A stretch of DNA of 14,076 nt from Pseudomonadota bacterium. GTDB lineage: Bacteria; Myxococcota; UBA9042; PHBI01. The DNA is taken from positions 1 through 14,076 of the forward strand of contig SXIE01000380.1 in the NCBI GenBank assembly GCA_005772945.1, in the 5' to 3' direction. The notes under the pieces were generated by a model. The model saw nothing but the letters and a program-made list of their open reading frames with translations, was not told the DNA's origin and searched no databases. Positions 7,623-14,076 of the stretch are shown piece after piece. Position 1 is the stretch's first letter. Each line of letters opens with the position of its first letter. The position numbers were made by a program, and so were the translations under genes.

Positions 7623-8920
7623 CGGGACCTCACGAAGTCGGCGACCTCGCCGAGCAGGCTGAGTGGGTGGAGGAGGCCGTGGGTGTAGGCGTCGGTCGAG
7701 TAGTTCTGCGCCCAGTTGCAGTCCCCGCCGCACTGGTCGGGGGCCGGGCCGTGGAAGTGGGTGGGGTCGATAAGCTTCGCGCCGTGGGCCCACACGTCGT
7801 CGACGTGGTCGAAGGCGAGGACGTCGACCATGGCGGGCGGGACGTTGACGGTGCCCTTGCAGGGCCAGAAGAGGCGCCCGTCGAAGTCGACGTGGGGCTT
7901 GAGCGTATTGCGGCACGAGATGGGCGCCGAGCGGAGCAGGCGCTCGTTCAGGCGCAGCGATCCCATGATCGGTTGGCCGGCGCGCTTGCGTGCGAGGACG
8001 GTCGCGGCGAATTGCTCGTAGGCAGGATCGCCGTGGAAGCCGTCGGCGATGCGCGGCCCGACGTTCATCGGGACGTACGCGTAGGTGATGCCGAGATCGC
8101 CAGCGAGATCGAGGACATCGCGGGCCTCGTCGCTTTCGCCCGGCTCCATGACGCAGTTGACGCTGAGGCGGAAACGCATCGGGCCGGCGAGCGCACGCAG
8201 GACGAGGAGATTGCGCAGGACGTCTTGCGGGGCGTCGGTGACCCAGAGGCGGGCGAGGCGCTCGAGGTTCAGGCCGTCGAGGGACACGACGATCAGATCG
8301 GTGTCGGCGAGCCAGGTGCGCCACTCGGGTTTGCGCAGGTTCCGCGCGACGAGGCTGCCGTTGGTGTTCACGACGACCGGGTAGTACGCGAGGTCGCGCG
8401 CGTGGCGCGTGAGGGCCGGGAGATCCTTGCGTGCGGTCGGCTCGCCGCCGGCGAAGTAGACGGACGTCGCGCGGGTGCGCATGACCTCGAGCAGGCGCTT
8501 GCCGCGCGCGGTGTCGAGGGCGCCTTTCAGAGGTAGATCCGGGTACTTCTGGCCGCGGTGGTCGTCGCAGTAGGTGCAGCGGAAGTTGCACGCGCGCAGC
8601 GTCGTCCAGATGAAATAGAGGGGCAGGAGGTCCTCGCGGCCGGCGCGGGCGCGGCGCCGGTTCTCGAGGTAGCCGCGCGCGGCGGTCGCGTAGGACTTGG
8701 CGCGGCGCGCGAGCTCGGGGAGGCCGCGCTGCGGCGGGGCGAGCGTGGGCAGGACCTCGGCGACGATGGCGTCGGCTTCACGCATGAGGCGTGGCCAGTC
8801 GGGGTGGCCGCTTCTCGGCCGGTAGCGCTTGGCGCCCGCGAACGGGCGCGTGTCGGTGGCGACGTACGCGCGCCAGGACTCTTTCTTCGAGGCGGTGTGC
8901 GGGACGGATTCGGCGGTCAT
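7619..8920 (-). CDS. Radical SAM protein with twitch/SPASM-like C-terminal Cys cluster
   Basis: This is a 433-residue radical S-adenosylmethionine enzyme. The canonical cluster motif CNFRCTYC has Cys111, Cys115 and Cys118, which hold the [4Fe-4S] cluster that cleaves SAM. AGGEPT (157-162) is the SAM-contacting GGE motif, and VVVNTNGS (182-189) and IVVSLDG (210-216) are core barrel strands. The C-terminal part has C-X11-G-X5-C (Cys336, Cys354) and, 42 residues later, C-X3-C (Cys397, Cys401), close to the twitch/SPASM pattern that binds an auxiliary Fe-S cluster. About 100 residues precede the barrel and have no recognised motif. I chose ATG 8920 because AAGGAG (8934-8929) lies 8 bp upstream and the ATG overlaps the tetR stop as ATGA. 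No obvious small precursor peptide gene lies beside it, so the substrate is open: peptide, lipid or other small molecule. Confidence 0.92.
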   Translation of the reverse strand: MTAESVPHTASKKESWRAYVATDTRPFAGAKRYRPRSGHPDWPRLMREADAIVAEVLPTLAPPQRGLPELARRAKSYATAARGYLENRRRARAGREDLLPLYFIWTTLRACNFRCTYCDDHRGQKYPDLPLKGALDTARGKRLLEVMRTRATSVYFAGGEPTARKDLPALTRHARDLAYYPVVVNTNGSLVARNLRKPEWRTWLADTDLIVVSLDGLNLERLARLWVTDAPQDVLRNLLVLRALAGPMRFRLSVNCVMEPGESDEARDVLDLAGDLGITYAYVPMNVGPRIADGFHGDPAYEQFAATVLARKRAGQPIMGSLRLNERLLRSAPISCRNTLKPHVDFDGRLFWPCKGTVNVPPAMVDVLAFDHVDDVWAHGAKLIDPTHFHGPAPDQCGGDCNWAQNYSTDAYTHGLLHPLSLLGEVADFVRSR

Positions 8921-9621
8921 CGCGGCGTCTCCTTGGATTGCGGCGGCTCTTTGGTAGCCGACTGCGGCTCGACCATTGCCAGGGCGGCGCCGAGCGTCAT
9001 GCGCGTCAGGACGTCGACCGCGTCTTTGCGGGTCACGCCCGGCTGGAAGAGGGCCTGGAGGCCGATGCGCAGCCACATCGCAAGGACCCCCTGGACCGCG
9101 AGGGACAGGCGGCCACTGCTCTTGGCGGCGGAACCCGCGAGGCGCGCCACGATGTCACCGAGGAGCGCGACCGCCGGCGGGTTGATGCCGTCGCGCACGT
9201 TCTCGAGGGTCGTGCCGAGCCCGGTGCCGCCAGCGAAGCGATGGGCGTACGCAGCGACGAACGTGCGCTCGGACTCCCAGTGGTCGAGGAAGGCCTCAGC
9301 CGTGCGCCGCACGCGCGTCGGGAGCGCGGCGGCGCCGCTCTCCCAGATGGGCCGAACGCGCGCGGCGAACGTCGCGTTGAAGTCGGCGAGCAGCGCATCG
9401 GCGAGCGCCTCCTTGGTCGCGAAGTGGACGTAGAACGTCCCATGCGCGACGCCGGCGGCCTTCGCGATGGCTCCGACCGTGGTCGCCTCCCAGCCGGTCG
9501 CGGCGAAGCAGCGAAGGGCGGCAGCGGCCAGCGCCGCGCGCGTCTCCTCCTTTTGGACGTGCCGGGGCTTGGGCTCGGCGGGCCGCGTCGGCGGTCGCTT
9601 GCGGGTCACTGCTCTCGGCAC
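8917..9621 (-). CDS. TetR/AcrR-family transcriptional regulator
   Basis: This is a 234-residue regulator that probably represses its own operon with the radical SAM and membrane-protein genes. A basic, Pro-rich N-terminal tail (2-24) precedes the TetR-type DNA-binding domain at about 28-75, with TTVGAIAKAAGVAHGTFYVHF (48-68) as the helix-turn-helix and KEAL following. The C-terminal half is helical and would hold the ligand pocket and dimer interface. I chose GTG 9621: GGAGAGG (9631-9625) sits just upstream, and longer starts (GTG 9657 or ATG 9696) would place the paired palindromes at 9640-9674 inside the reading frame or on the start codon. GTG 9609 is a weaker alternative. Its TGA overlaps the ATG of the radical SAM gene. 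The ligand is unknown. Confidence 0.9.
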   Translation of the reverse strand: MPRAVTRKRPPTRPAEPKPRHVQKEETRAALAAAALRCFAATGWEATTVGAIAKAAGVAHGTFYVHFATKEALADALLADFNATFAARVRPIWESGAAALPTRVRRTAEAFLDHWESERTFVAAYAHRFAGGTGLGTTLENVRDGINPPAVALLGDIVARLAGSAAKSSGRLSLAVQGVLAMWLRIGLQALFQPGVTRKDAVDVLTRMTLGAALAMVEPQSATKEPPQSKETPR

Positions 9622-9624
9622 GCG

Positions 9625-9631
9625 CCTCTCC
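9625..9631 (-). promoter_or_regulatory. Ribosome binding site deciding the tetR start
   Basis: Minus-strand GGAGAGG lies 3 bp (full motif) or 6 bp (GGAG core) before GTG 9621. It favours that non-ATG start over the in-frame ATG at 9696, because the shorter frame leaves the upstream palindromes in non-coding DNA. Confidence 0.6.
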
Positions 9632-9639
9632 GGTTTCGA

Positions 9640-9674
9640 TGACTCGTAGTCAGTGACACGATGACTACAAGTCA
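9640..9674. promoter_or_regulatory. Tandem palindromic operator, probably bound by the adjacent TetR regulator
   Basis: Two 13-bp palindromes, TGACTCGTAGTCA (9640-9652) and TGACTACAAGTCA (9662-9674), share the form TGACT-N3-AGTCA. They are also inverted copies of each other at 12 of 13 positions. Each is preceded by CGA, so CGATGACT repeats directly at 9637 and 9659. Their centres are 22 bp apart, about two helical turns, which would place two dimers on the same face. The pair ends 18 bp before the chosen tetR start, the usual place for autoregulation. Binding by this TetR protein is inferred. Confidence 0.75.
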
Positions 9675-9792
9675 CCGAACGTCGAGGCAAGCACAAAGAC
9701 GTAAACCTCGCGCGTCGTGGTTAGGGCGGCGCGCGACCGCGCAGAATCCCACACGCCGCACGTAGCAAAACGTTTCGGCGTGCCCCCGGCGC

Positions 9793-9798
9793 TTGACA
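9793..9798 (+). promoter_or_regulatory. Possible -35 element of the small lipoprotein gene
   Basis: A perfect TTGACA on the plus strand lies 53 bp upstream of ATG 9852. The best partner, GCCAAT at 9817-9822 with 18-bp spacing, matches the -10 consensus only in its last three bases. It is therefore a weak promoter candidate; it lies well outside the tetR operator pair. Confidence 0.3.
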
Positions 9799-9851
9799 TG
9801 CGGGACCGGTCTGGAGGCCAATCCGGGGCACACCGTCACCGCGGAGTCCCC

Positions 9852-10265
9852 ATGTCGACACGTCTCGTCCTTGGCATCACGTTCGTCCTCACCGCGCTCG
9901 CGTCGGCCTGCGCCAGCAAGCCTCCAATCGCACCGGGCACACCGGGCACACCGGGCGTCGAAGATCAGGATCGCGACGCGCCACTCGACACCGAGGACGC
10001 GTGGACGGGTCGGGTCGTCAACTACGGCGAGGACTTCGCGCTCGCGGCCGGCGAGTCGGTCAGCTTCGGCGCCCACGCGCCGGTCGTGCGCTGGGTCGCC
10101 GATGGCGCCGACGGTCTCGTCGTGGACGTCATCGTGCACCGGGTGCCGTTCGACGCGGTGCCGGGTGTCCGGCTCGCGCTGGGTTCGGCGGTGGCTGCCG
10201 CGGAGTGCGCGCTCACGCTGGTTCGGCGCGACCCCGTGACGCTGAACGTGCGCTGCCCCCAATAG
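9852..10265 (+). CDS. Small lipoprotein of unknown function
   Basis: This is a 137-residue predicted lipoprotein with no recognised family. The signal peptide ends in ASAC (Cys20). A Pro/Gly/Thr-rich tether with a GTPGTPG micro-repeat (29-35) comes from three near-identical 9-bp DNA units. A linker rich in Asp and Glu (36-50) follows, then a compact, probably beta-rich domain (52-137) with two cysteines (119, 135) that could pair. I chose ATG 9852 because GGAG (9843-9846) lies 5 bp upstream and a good signal peptide follows; the frame is open further upstream to 9717 but lacks signal character there. It is divergent from tetR and 62 bp upstream of the S46 peptidase gene on the same strand, so co-transcription with the peptidase is possible but not shown. 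Confidence 0.8.
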   Translation: MSTRLVLGITFVLTALASACASKPPIAPGTPGTPGVEDQDRDAPLDTEDAWTGRVVNYGEDFALAAGESVSFGAHAPVVRWVADGADGLVVDVIVHRVPFDAVPGVRLALGSAVAAAECALTLVRRDPVTLNVRCPQ

Positions 10266-10327
10266 GCCTGAGGCCCTGGCGGGCAGTTCGTATCGCGCGT
10301 GCGGGCGTTCTTTGCTATGCGCTCGGC

Positions 10328-12646
10328 ATGACTCGAAACGCTCCCCTCGCCTTCCTCGCTATCGGCATCGGCGCCATCATCAATATCGGCGGCTGCGCCA
10401 GCGCGCCGCACCGTACCGACATCCTCGAGCATCCCCACGGCGGGGTCGCCCCGCCCGATCCGCGACTGGCGGCGCGCAAGGCGCACGTCGCTCCGGGCGG
10501 GATGTGGCTCCCGTCGCAGATGCTCCTGCCGCAGCACCTCGAGACGCTGGCCGCGTTCGGCGTCGTCCTCGATCGCGCGGCGCTCGCCGACCCACTCGCG
10601 GCGCCGCTCGCTGCGGTCGTGTCGCTTGGCGGCTGCACGGCCTCGTTCGTGTCGGCCGAGGGGCTCATCGTCACGAACCATCACTGCGTGCAGGGCGCGT
10701 TGCAGCTCAACTCGACGCCGGAGGCGAACCTCGTCGAGAACGGCTTCTTGGCCAAGACGAAGGCCGACGAGAAGTCGGCCGGCCCGGCGCAGCGCGTGAT
10801 GATCGCGCAGGCGTTCACGGACGTGACGGCCCAGATGCGCGGCGGCCTCGAGGCGATTGCGGATCCGGTCGCACGCAAGGACGAGAGCGAGAAGCGGCAG
10901 AAGCAGCTGGTCGCAACCTGCGAGAAGGACCGCCCCGGGATCCGCTGCCAGGTCTCGGGGTTCTTCCGCGGCGCCAGCTACCTCCTCATCGAGATGCTCG
11001 AGCTGCGCGACGTCCGCCTCGTGTACGTGCCGGCGCGCGCCGTCGGCAACTACGGTGGCGAGGTCGACAACTGGGCCTGGCCGCGTCACACGGGCGACTT
11101 CTCGTTCTACCGCGCCTATGTCGGCAAAGACGGCAAGCCCGCCGATTTCGCGGCCGACAACGTCCCCTACCAGCCCAAACACTGGCTGAAGGTCTCGAGC
11201 GCGGGCCTCGCGCCGAGCGACTTCGTGATGGTCACGGGGTACCCGGGCTCGACCCAGCGCACGGTCACGGCGACCGAAATCCACCAGCAGGTCGCGTGGT
11301 ACTACCCGTACCTCATCACCTATATGAAGGAGCGCTACGCGATCGCCGAGGCGCACCTCGGCAGCGCGGGCGAGACGGCGATCAAGGCGACGCTCGCCAA
11401 GCAGGGGATCCAGAACGGCCTCGAGAAGTTCGAGGGCGTCTTGAAGGGCCTCACCAGCGGGGACCTCGTCCAGCGCAAAGACGCGATCGACGCGGACATC
11501 AAGGCGTACGCGGCCGAGCCCGGGCACGAGGCGACGCAGGCGGCGCTGACCAAGCTCGAGGGGATCCTCGCCGAGAGTGAGAAGACCGCGCGCGTCGATT
11601 TCGACCGCAGCGTGGCCTTCAGCGGCTCGCGCCTCTTGGCGACGGCGCTGTCGCTGACGCGCTGGGCCGAGGAGCGCCAGAAGCCGGACGCCGAGCGCAA
11701 GCCCGGCTATCAGGACCGCGACCTGTCGCGGGCCAAGGGCGCGCAGAAGACGTTTGCCAAGCAGTACGATCGGACGCTGGACCGCGCGAACTTCCGGATG
11801 GCGCTCGTCAGAGCCTTGCAGCTTCCTGCAAATGACCGCCCCTGGCTGGCCGATCTGCTCGGGGTGAAGCGCGACAAGAAGGTGAACGCGGCGCTCATCG
11901 ACAAGACCTTGGCCGCCTGGTACGCGGCGCCGCTGATCGAGGACGAGGCGCTGCGCCTCGCGCTGCTGGAGAAGGGAACGTCGCAAGAGATCGCGGCCTC
12001 GAGGGACCCGTTCGTCCAGGCGGCGCAGCGGATCTGGAAGACCTTCAAGTCCGAGGAGCGGAAGACCGACGCGCGCACGGGCGAGCTCTTGCTCCTGACC
12101 CCGTTCTATTCGGATGCGATGCGCGAGGTGCTCGGCGGCTTTCTCTCGCCCGACGCGAACTCGACCTTGCGCATCACCTACGGCACGGTCCGCTCGTTCA
12201 AGCCGGACTCGCAAGAGCTCGTGGATCAGCCCTTCACGGTGGCCGCGCAGATCCCGCTCAAGAACACCGGCGCCGCGCCGTTCAACGCACCCGAGAAGCT
12301 GCTGTCGGCCATCGCCGCCAAGGCCTATTGCGGCTACGGCGACCCAGCGCTCGGCGGCGAAATCGCGATCGACTTCCTGTCGGATCTCGACATCACGGGC
12401 GGCAATTCGGGCTCGCCGACGCTCAACGACAAGGGCGAGCTGGTCGGCCTCGCCTTCGACGGCGACATCGAGGGCGTCGCCTCCGACGTGATGTTCGACG
12501 CGAGGACCACCCGCACGATCCACGTCGACGCGCGCTACATGCTGTGGACGATGGAGGCGCTCGATGGCGCCGCGCACCTCGTCAGCGAGATGGGCGTGCC
12601 GCTGCGCTGCACGGCGACGCCGGCGCCGGCGTCGGGCGCGAAGTAG
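10328..12646 (+). CDS. S46-family dipeptidyl-peptidase, DPP7-like, predicted lipoprotein
   Basis: This is a 772-residue serine exopeptidase that would release dipeptides from the N-termini of oligopeptides outside the cytoplasmic membrane. Family signatures are complete: TNHHC (116-120, catalytic His119), GGEVDNWAWPRHTGDF (243-258, catalytic Asp247) and GGNSGSP (691-697, nucleophile Ser694). Gly712, 18 residues after Ser694 in AFDGD, aligns with the glycine of Porphyromonas DPP7 and not the arginine (Arg673) that gives DPP11 its Asp/Glu preference, so a hydrophobic P1 preference is expected. The signal peptide ends in IGGC (Cys23), which predicts lipid anchoring. The protein is somewhat longer than the roughly 700-720 residues usual for the family, largely from the N-terminal tether. 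No other start codon lies near in frame, and no Shine-Dalgarno precedes the ATG. It probably serves peptide nutrition. Confidence 0.93.
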   Translation: MTRNAPLAFLAIGIGAIINIGGCASAPHRTDILEHPHGGVAPPDPRLAARKAHVAPGGMWLPSQMLLPQHLETLAAFGVVLDRAALADPLAAPLAAVVSLGGCTASFVSAEGLIVTNHHCVQGALQLNSTPEANLVENGFLAKTKADEKSAGPAQRVMIAQAFTDVTAQMRGGLEAIADPVARKDESEKRQKQLVATCEKDRPGIRCQVSGFFRGASYLLIEMLELRDVRLVYVPARAVGNYGGEVDNWAWPRHTGDFSFYRAYVGKDGKPADFAADNVPYQPKHWLKVSSAGLAPSDFVMVTGYPGSTQRTVTATEIHQQVAWYYPYLITYMKERYAIAEAHLGSAGETAIKATLAKQGIQNGLEKFEGVLKGLTSGDLVQRKDAIDADIKAYAAEPGHEATQAALTKLEGILAESEKTARVDFDRSVAFSGSRLLATALSLTRWAEERQKPDAERKPGYQDRDLSRAKGAQKTFAKQYDRTLDRANFRMALVRALQLPANDRPWLADLLGVKRDKKVNAALIDKTLAAWYAAPLIEDEALRLALLEKGTSQEIAASRDPFVQAAQRIWKTFKSEERKTDARTGELLLLTPFYSDAMREVLGGFLSPDANSTLRITYGTVRSFKPDSQELVDQPFTVAAQIPLKNTGAAPFNAPEKLLSAIAAKAYCGYGDPALGGEIAIDFLSDLDITGGNSGSPTLNDKGELVGLAFDGDIEGVASDVMFDARTTRTIHVDARYMLWTMEALDGAAHLVSEMGVPLRCTATPAPASGAK

Positions 12647-12730
12647 GTTGAGGCCAGCGCTCGTGGTACCCGCGGCCACAGGACGGCGACCGACCGCGTC
12701 ATCGAGACCCTCCGGAGGTTTGCTCGAGCC

Positions 12731-13312
12731 ATGGAGCCCACGCTGCCTGCGGTCGATCTCGCGTTGCCGGCACTCAGGGCCCTGCTCGACGCCGCCGGCG
12801 TCGCGTACCGCCTCGTCGGCGGGGTTGCGGTCGTCCATCACGGCTACGCGCGTACGACGCGTGACGTCGACGTCCTGCTCGACCCGACCGCCGACGCGCG
12901 ATTGGCGCCACTCTTGACGGGCCATGGCTTCGCGCGCGAGTCGCGCACGCGCCTACGACACCTTGCAACCGGGGTTTCCGTCGACCTGCTGCTCGCGGGC
13001 GATGCACGTCCCCGCGCCGGAAGGCCCCCCTACCCCGCGCCCCAGGATGTGCCGGCGAGCGACCGCGACGGGACCGTGATCGGACTCGCCGCGCTGCTTG
13101 AAATGAAGCTGCATGCCGGCCGGCATCAGGACCAGGCGGACATCGTGGCGCTGCTCAAGCCGCGCTCGGAGGCCGAATCCGATCGCGAAGAGCGCGAAGC
13201 GCTTGCCCGCGAAGAATACACGACCCTCGAAGCGGCCCTGCCAGCGGCCCTCCGACCCGAGTTCCACGCGCTCTGGTGCGACGCGCGCGAGGAACTCGCC
13301 TGGGAGACCTGA
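12731..13312 (+). CDS. Nucleotidyltransferase-fold protein (AbiEii/MNT-like), standalone
   Basis: This is a 193-residue protein with the minimal nucleotidyltransferase pattern. LVGGVAVVHHG (28-38) is the glycine-containing helix, TTRDVDVLL (42-50) supplies the two metal-binding carboxylates Asp45 and Asp47, and VDLLLAG (84-90) gives the probable third, Asp85. LLEMKLHAGRHQDQADIVALL (122-142) resembles the conserved KL-AGR-KD-AD helix of AbiEii-type and DUF6036-type proteins. A charged helical tail rich in Glu and Arg (146-165) follows. Relatives include toxins of type IV toxin-antitoxin systems as well as uncharacterised standalone proteins. No antitoxin-like gene is adjacent: the peptidase gene ends 84 bp upstream and the downstream gene is convergent. 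GGAGG at 12714-12718 is 12 bp from the ATG, longer than usual. Fold call is good; the substrate and any toxin role are unknown. Confidence 0.82.
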   Translation: MEPTLPAVDLALPALRALLDAAGVAYRLVGGVAVVHHGYARTTRDVDVLLDPTADARLAPLLTGHGFARESRTRLRHLATGVSVDLLLAGDARPRAGRPPYPAPQDVPASDRDGTVIGLAALLEMKLHAGRHQDQADIVALLKPRSEAESDREEREALAREEYTTLEAALPAALRPEFHALWCDAREELAWET

Positions 13313-13314
13313 CC

Positions 13315-13336
13315 TCGCTCGCCGATGCGCGAGCGA
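13315..13336. terminator. Hairpin between convergent genes, possible bidirectional terminator
   Basis: A perfect 8-bp inverted repeat, TCGCTCGC (13315-13322) and GCGAGCGA (13329-13336) with a 6-base loop, fills most of the 26-bp gap between two convergent stop codons (13312 and 13339). There is no T-run on either side, so it is not a classic intrinsic terminator, but its position suits stopping or punctuating transcription from both sides. Confidence 0.5.
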
Positions 13337-13338
13337 AT

Positions 13339-14076
13339 TCAGCGCCCGCGCAGCCGCAGCACGACCGGAATCGTCAGCAGCAAGATCCGCAAATCGAACA
13401 TGAGCGACGCGCGCTTCACGTAGTGCAGATCGTGCTCCAGCTTCTTGAACGAGTCCGCGACCGACGCCGTGTAGTGCAGCCGCACCTGCGCCCACCCGGT
13501 CAGCCCCGGCTTGGCCAGGTGCCTGAGCGCGTAGAACGGGATGCGCGGCGCGAGCTGCGCGTCGAATTCGGGGCGCTCGGGGCGCGGACCGATGAGGCTC
13601 ATCTGCCCGCGCAACACGTTCCAGAGCTGCGGCAGCTCGTCGAGCCGGCTCTTGCGCAGAAACTGCCCGAGACGCGTGATACGCGGGTCGTTCGCGCCCG
13701 CCCACACCGGCCCCGTCAGCGCCTCGGCGTTGTGCACCATGGTCCGGAACTTGATGAGCGTGAACGGCTCGCGAAAGAGCCCCGCCCGGGTCTGGCGAAA
13801 GAACACCGGCCCCGGGCTCGTGACGCGCACCGCGACCGCGACCGCGATGAAGGCCGGCAGCGCCACGATCGCGATGACGAACGCGCCGCCGAAATCGATG
13901 ACGCGCTTCGTCCCGACAAAGAGCGGCGTGCGGCGCGCGAGGCTCTGGTCGAGGAGCAGCCAAGGGTCATCGGTGGTGTCGAGCGGCGTCAGCTCCAGTA
14001 CATCCTCGAGGAACGCGGCCGGCGTCTGCACTGGCAACCCGCGCGCCCGGGCCTCCGCCAGCGTCTCCATCGCCAC
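13339..14076 (-). CDS. Polyprenyl-phosphate sugar-1-phosphate transferase (exopolysaccharide initiation), C-terminal part
   Basis: This is a bacterial sugar transferase of the PglC/WcaJ superfamily that moves a sugar-phosphate from a UDP-sugar to undecaprenyl phosphate, starting an exopolysaccharide or O-antigen unit. The visible 245 residues include a membrane-embedded helix (about 63-85), SPGPVFF (87-93), FTLIKFRTM (105-113), the catalytic Asp-Glu pair Asp146-Glu147 in SRLDELPQLWN, SLIGPRPERPEF (160-171) and KPGLTGWAQV (189-198). The first 45 residues resemble the end of the N-terminal CoA-binding-like domain found in long family members, so the GTG at 14076 is probably not the start and the gene continues past the right edge. 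Its 3' end faces the nucleotidyltransferase gene across a 26-bp gap. Other polysaccharide genes would be expected upstream of it, outside the window. Confidence 0.93.
   Translation of the reverse strand: MAMETLAEARARGLPVQTPAAFLEDVLELTPLDTTDDPWLLLDQSLARRTPLFVGTKRVIDFGGAFVIAIVALPAFIAVAVAVRVTSPGPVFFRQTRAGLFREPFTLIKFRTMVHNAEALTGPVWAGANDPRITRLGQFLRKSRLDELPQLWNVLRGQMSLIGPRPERPEFDAQLAPRIPFYALRHLAKPGLTGWAQVRLHYTASVADSFKKLEHDLHYVKRASLMFDLRILLLTIPVVLRLRGR

Noticed and set aside
7623..8591. Upstream extension of the membrane-protein frame to 8591
   Set aside because: It overlaps the radical SAM gene in another frame and is Arg/Pro-rich without hydrophobic segments; the ATG at 7622 has a ribosome site and an ATGA overlap.
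9622..9696. Longer TetR protein starting at ATG 9696
   Set aside because: It would put the paired palindromes inside the coding sequence and add residues unlike a TetR N-terminus; the GTG at 9621 has a good ribosome site.
10263..10280. GGCCTGAGGCC palindrome after the small lipoprotein gene as a terminator
   Set aside because: The stem is only 5 bp with a one-base centre and no following T-run; a chance palindrome is more likely in this GC-rich DNA.
10022..12925. A 967-codon open frame on the minus strand opposite the S46 peptidase
   Set aside because: The plus strand has the full S46 catalytic signatures in place; the antisense product is an Arg/Ala/Gly-rich shadow that also overlaps two other plus-strand genes.

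Overview
This is a GC-rich window with 11 protein-coding genes, two of them cut by the window edges. No rRNA, tRNA, CRISPR array or transposon was recognised. The protein families suggest a myxobacterium or close relative (Myxococcota), by inference only: MopE-type Asp/Cys repeats, thrombospondin type 3 repeats, a giant Cys-rich lipoprotein, an S46 peptidase and many lipoproteins. Five of the 11 genes appear to encode lipoproteins.

Left part, minus strand, read from high to low coordinates. A 1606-residue lipoprotein (1868-6688) has a Thr/Asp/Glu linker, about 94 cysteines in MopE, TSP3 and CTDC-like modules, and 11 repeats of about 55 residues. A tight three-gene run follows: an OmpA-domain lipoprotein (944-1744), a TlpA-like thioredoxin lipoprotein (213-947, start overlapping the previous stop) and the first 70 codons of selD, selenophosphate synthetase (1-210).

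Centre, minus strand. A TetR-family regulator (8917-9621), a radical SAM enzyme with a probable auxiliary Fe-S cluster (7619-8920) and an eight-helix membrane protein (6759-7622) are joined by ATGA start/stop overlaps. Two matching palindromes 22 bp apart (9640-9674) lie just upstream of the regulator and are probably its operators. This self-regulated module is the best candidate in the window for an undescribed system. The sequence suggests coordinated expression, with a modified, perhaps membrane-associated, product, but it does not reveal the substrate.

Right part. On the plus strand are a small lipoprotein (9852-10265), a lipid-anchored S46 dipeptidyl-peptidase (10328-12646) with a complete triad and a DPP7-type specificity residue, and a lone nucleotidyltransferase-fold protein (12731-13312). 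A hairpin in the 26-bp convergent gap separates the last from the C-terminal part of a polyprenyl-phosphate sugar-phosphate transferase on the minus strand (13339-14076), which suggests an exopolysaccharide locus beyond the right edge.

No gap exceeds 300 bases. The longest, 9622-9851, holds the operators and the divergent upstream regions. All complete genes read through without visible frameshifts.
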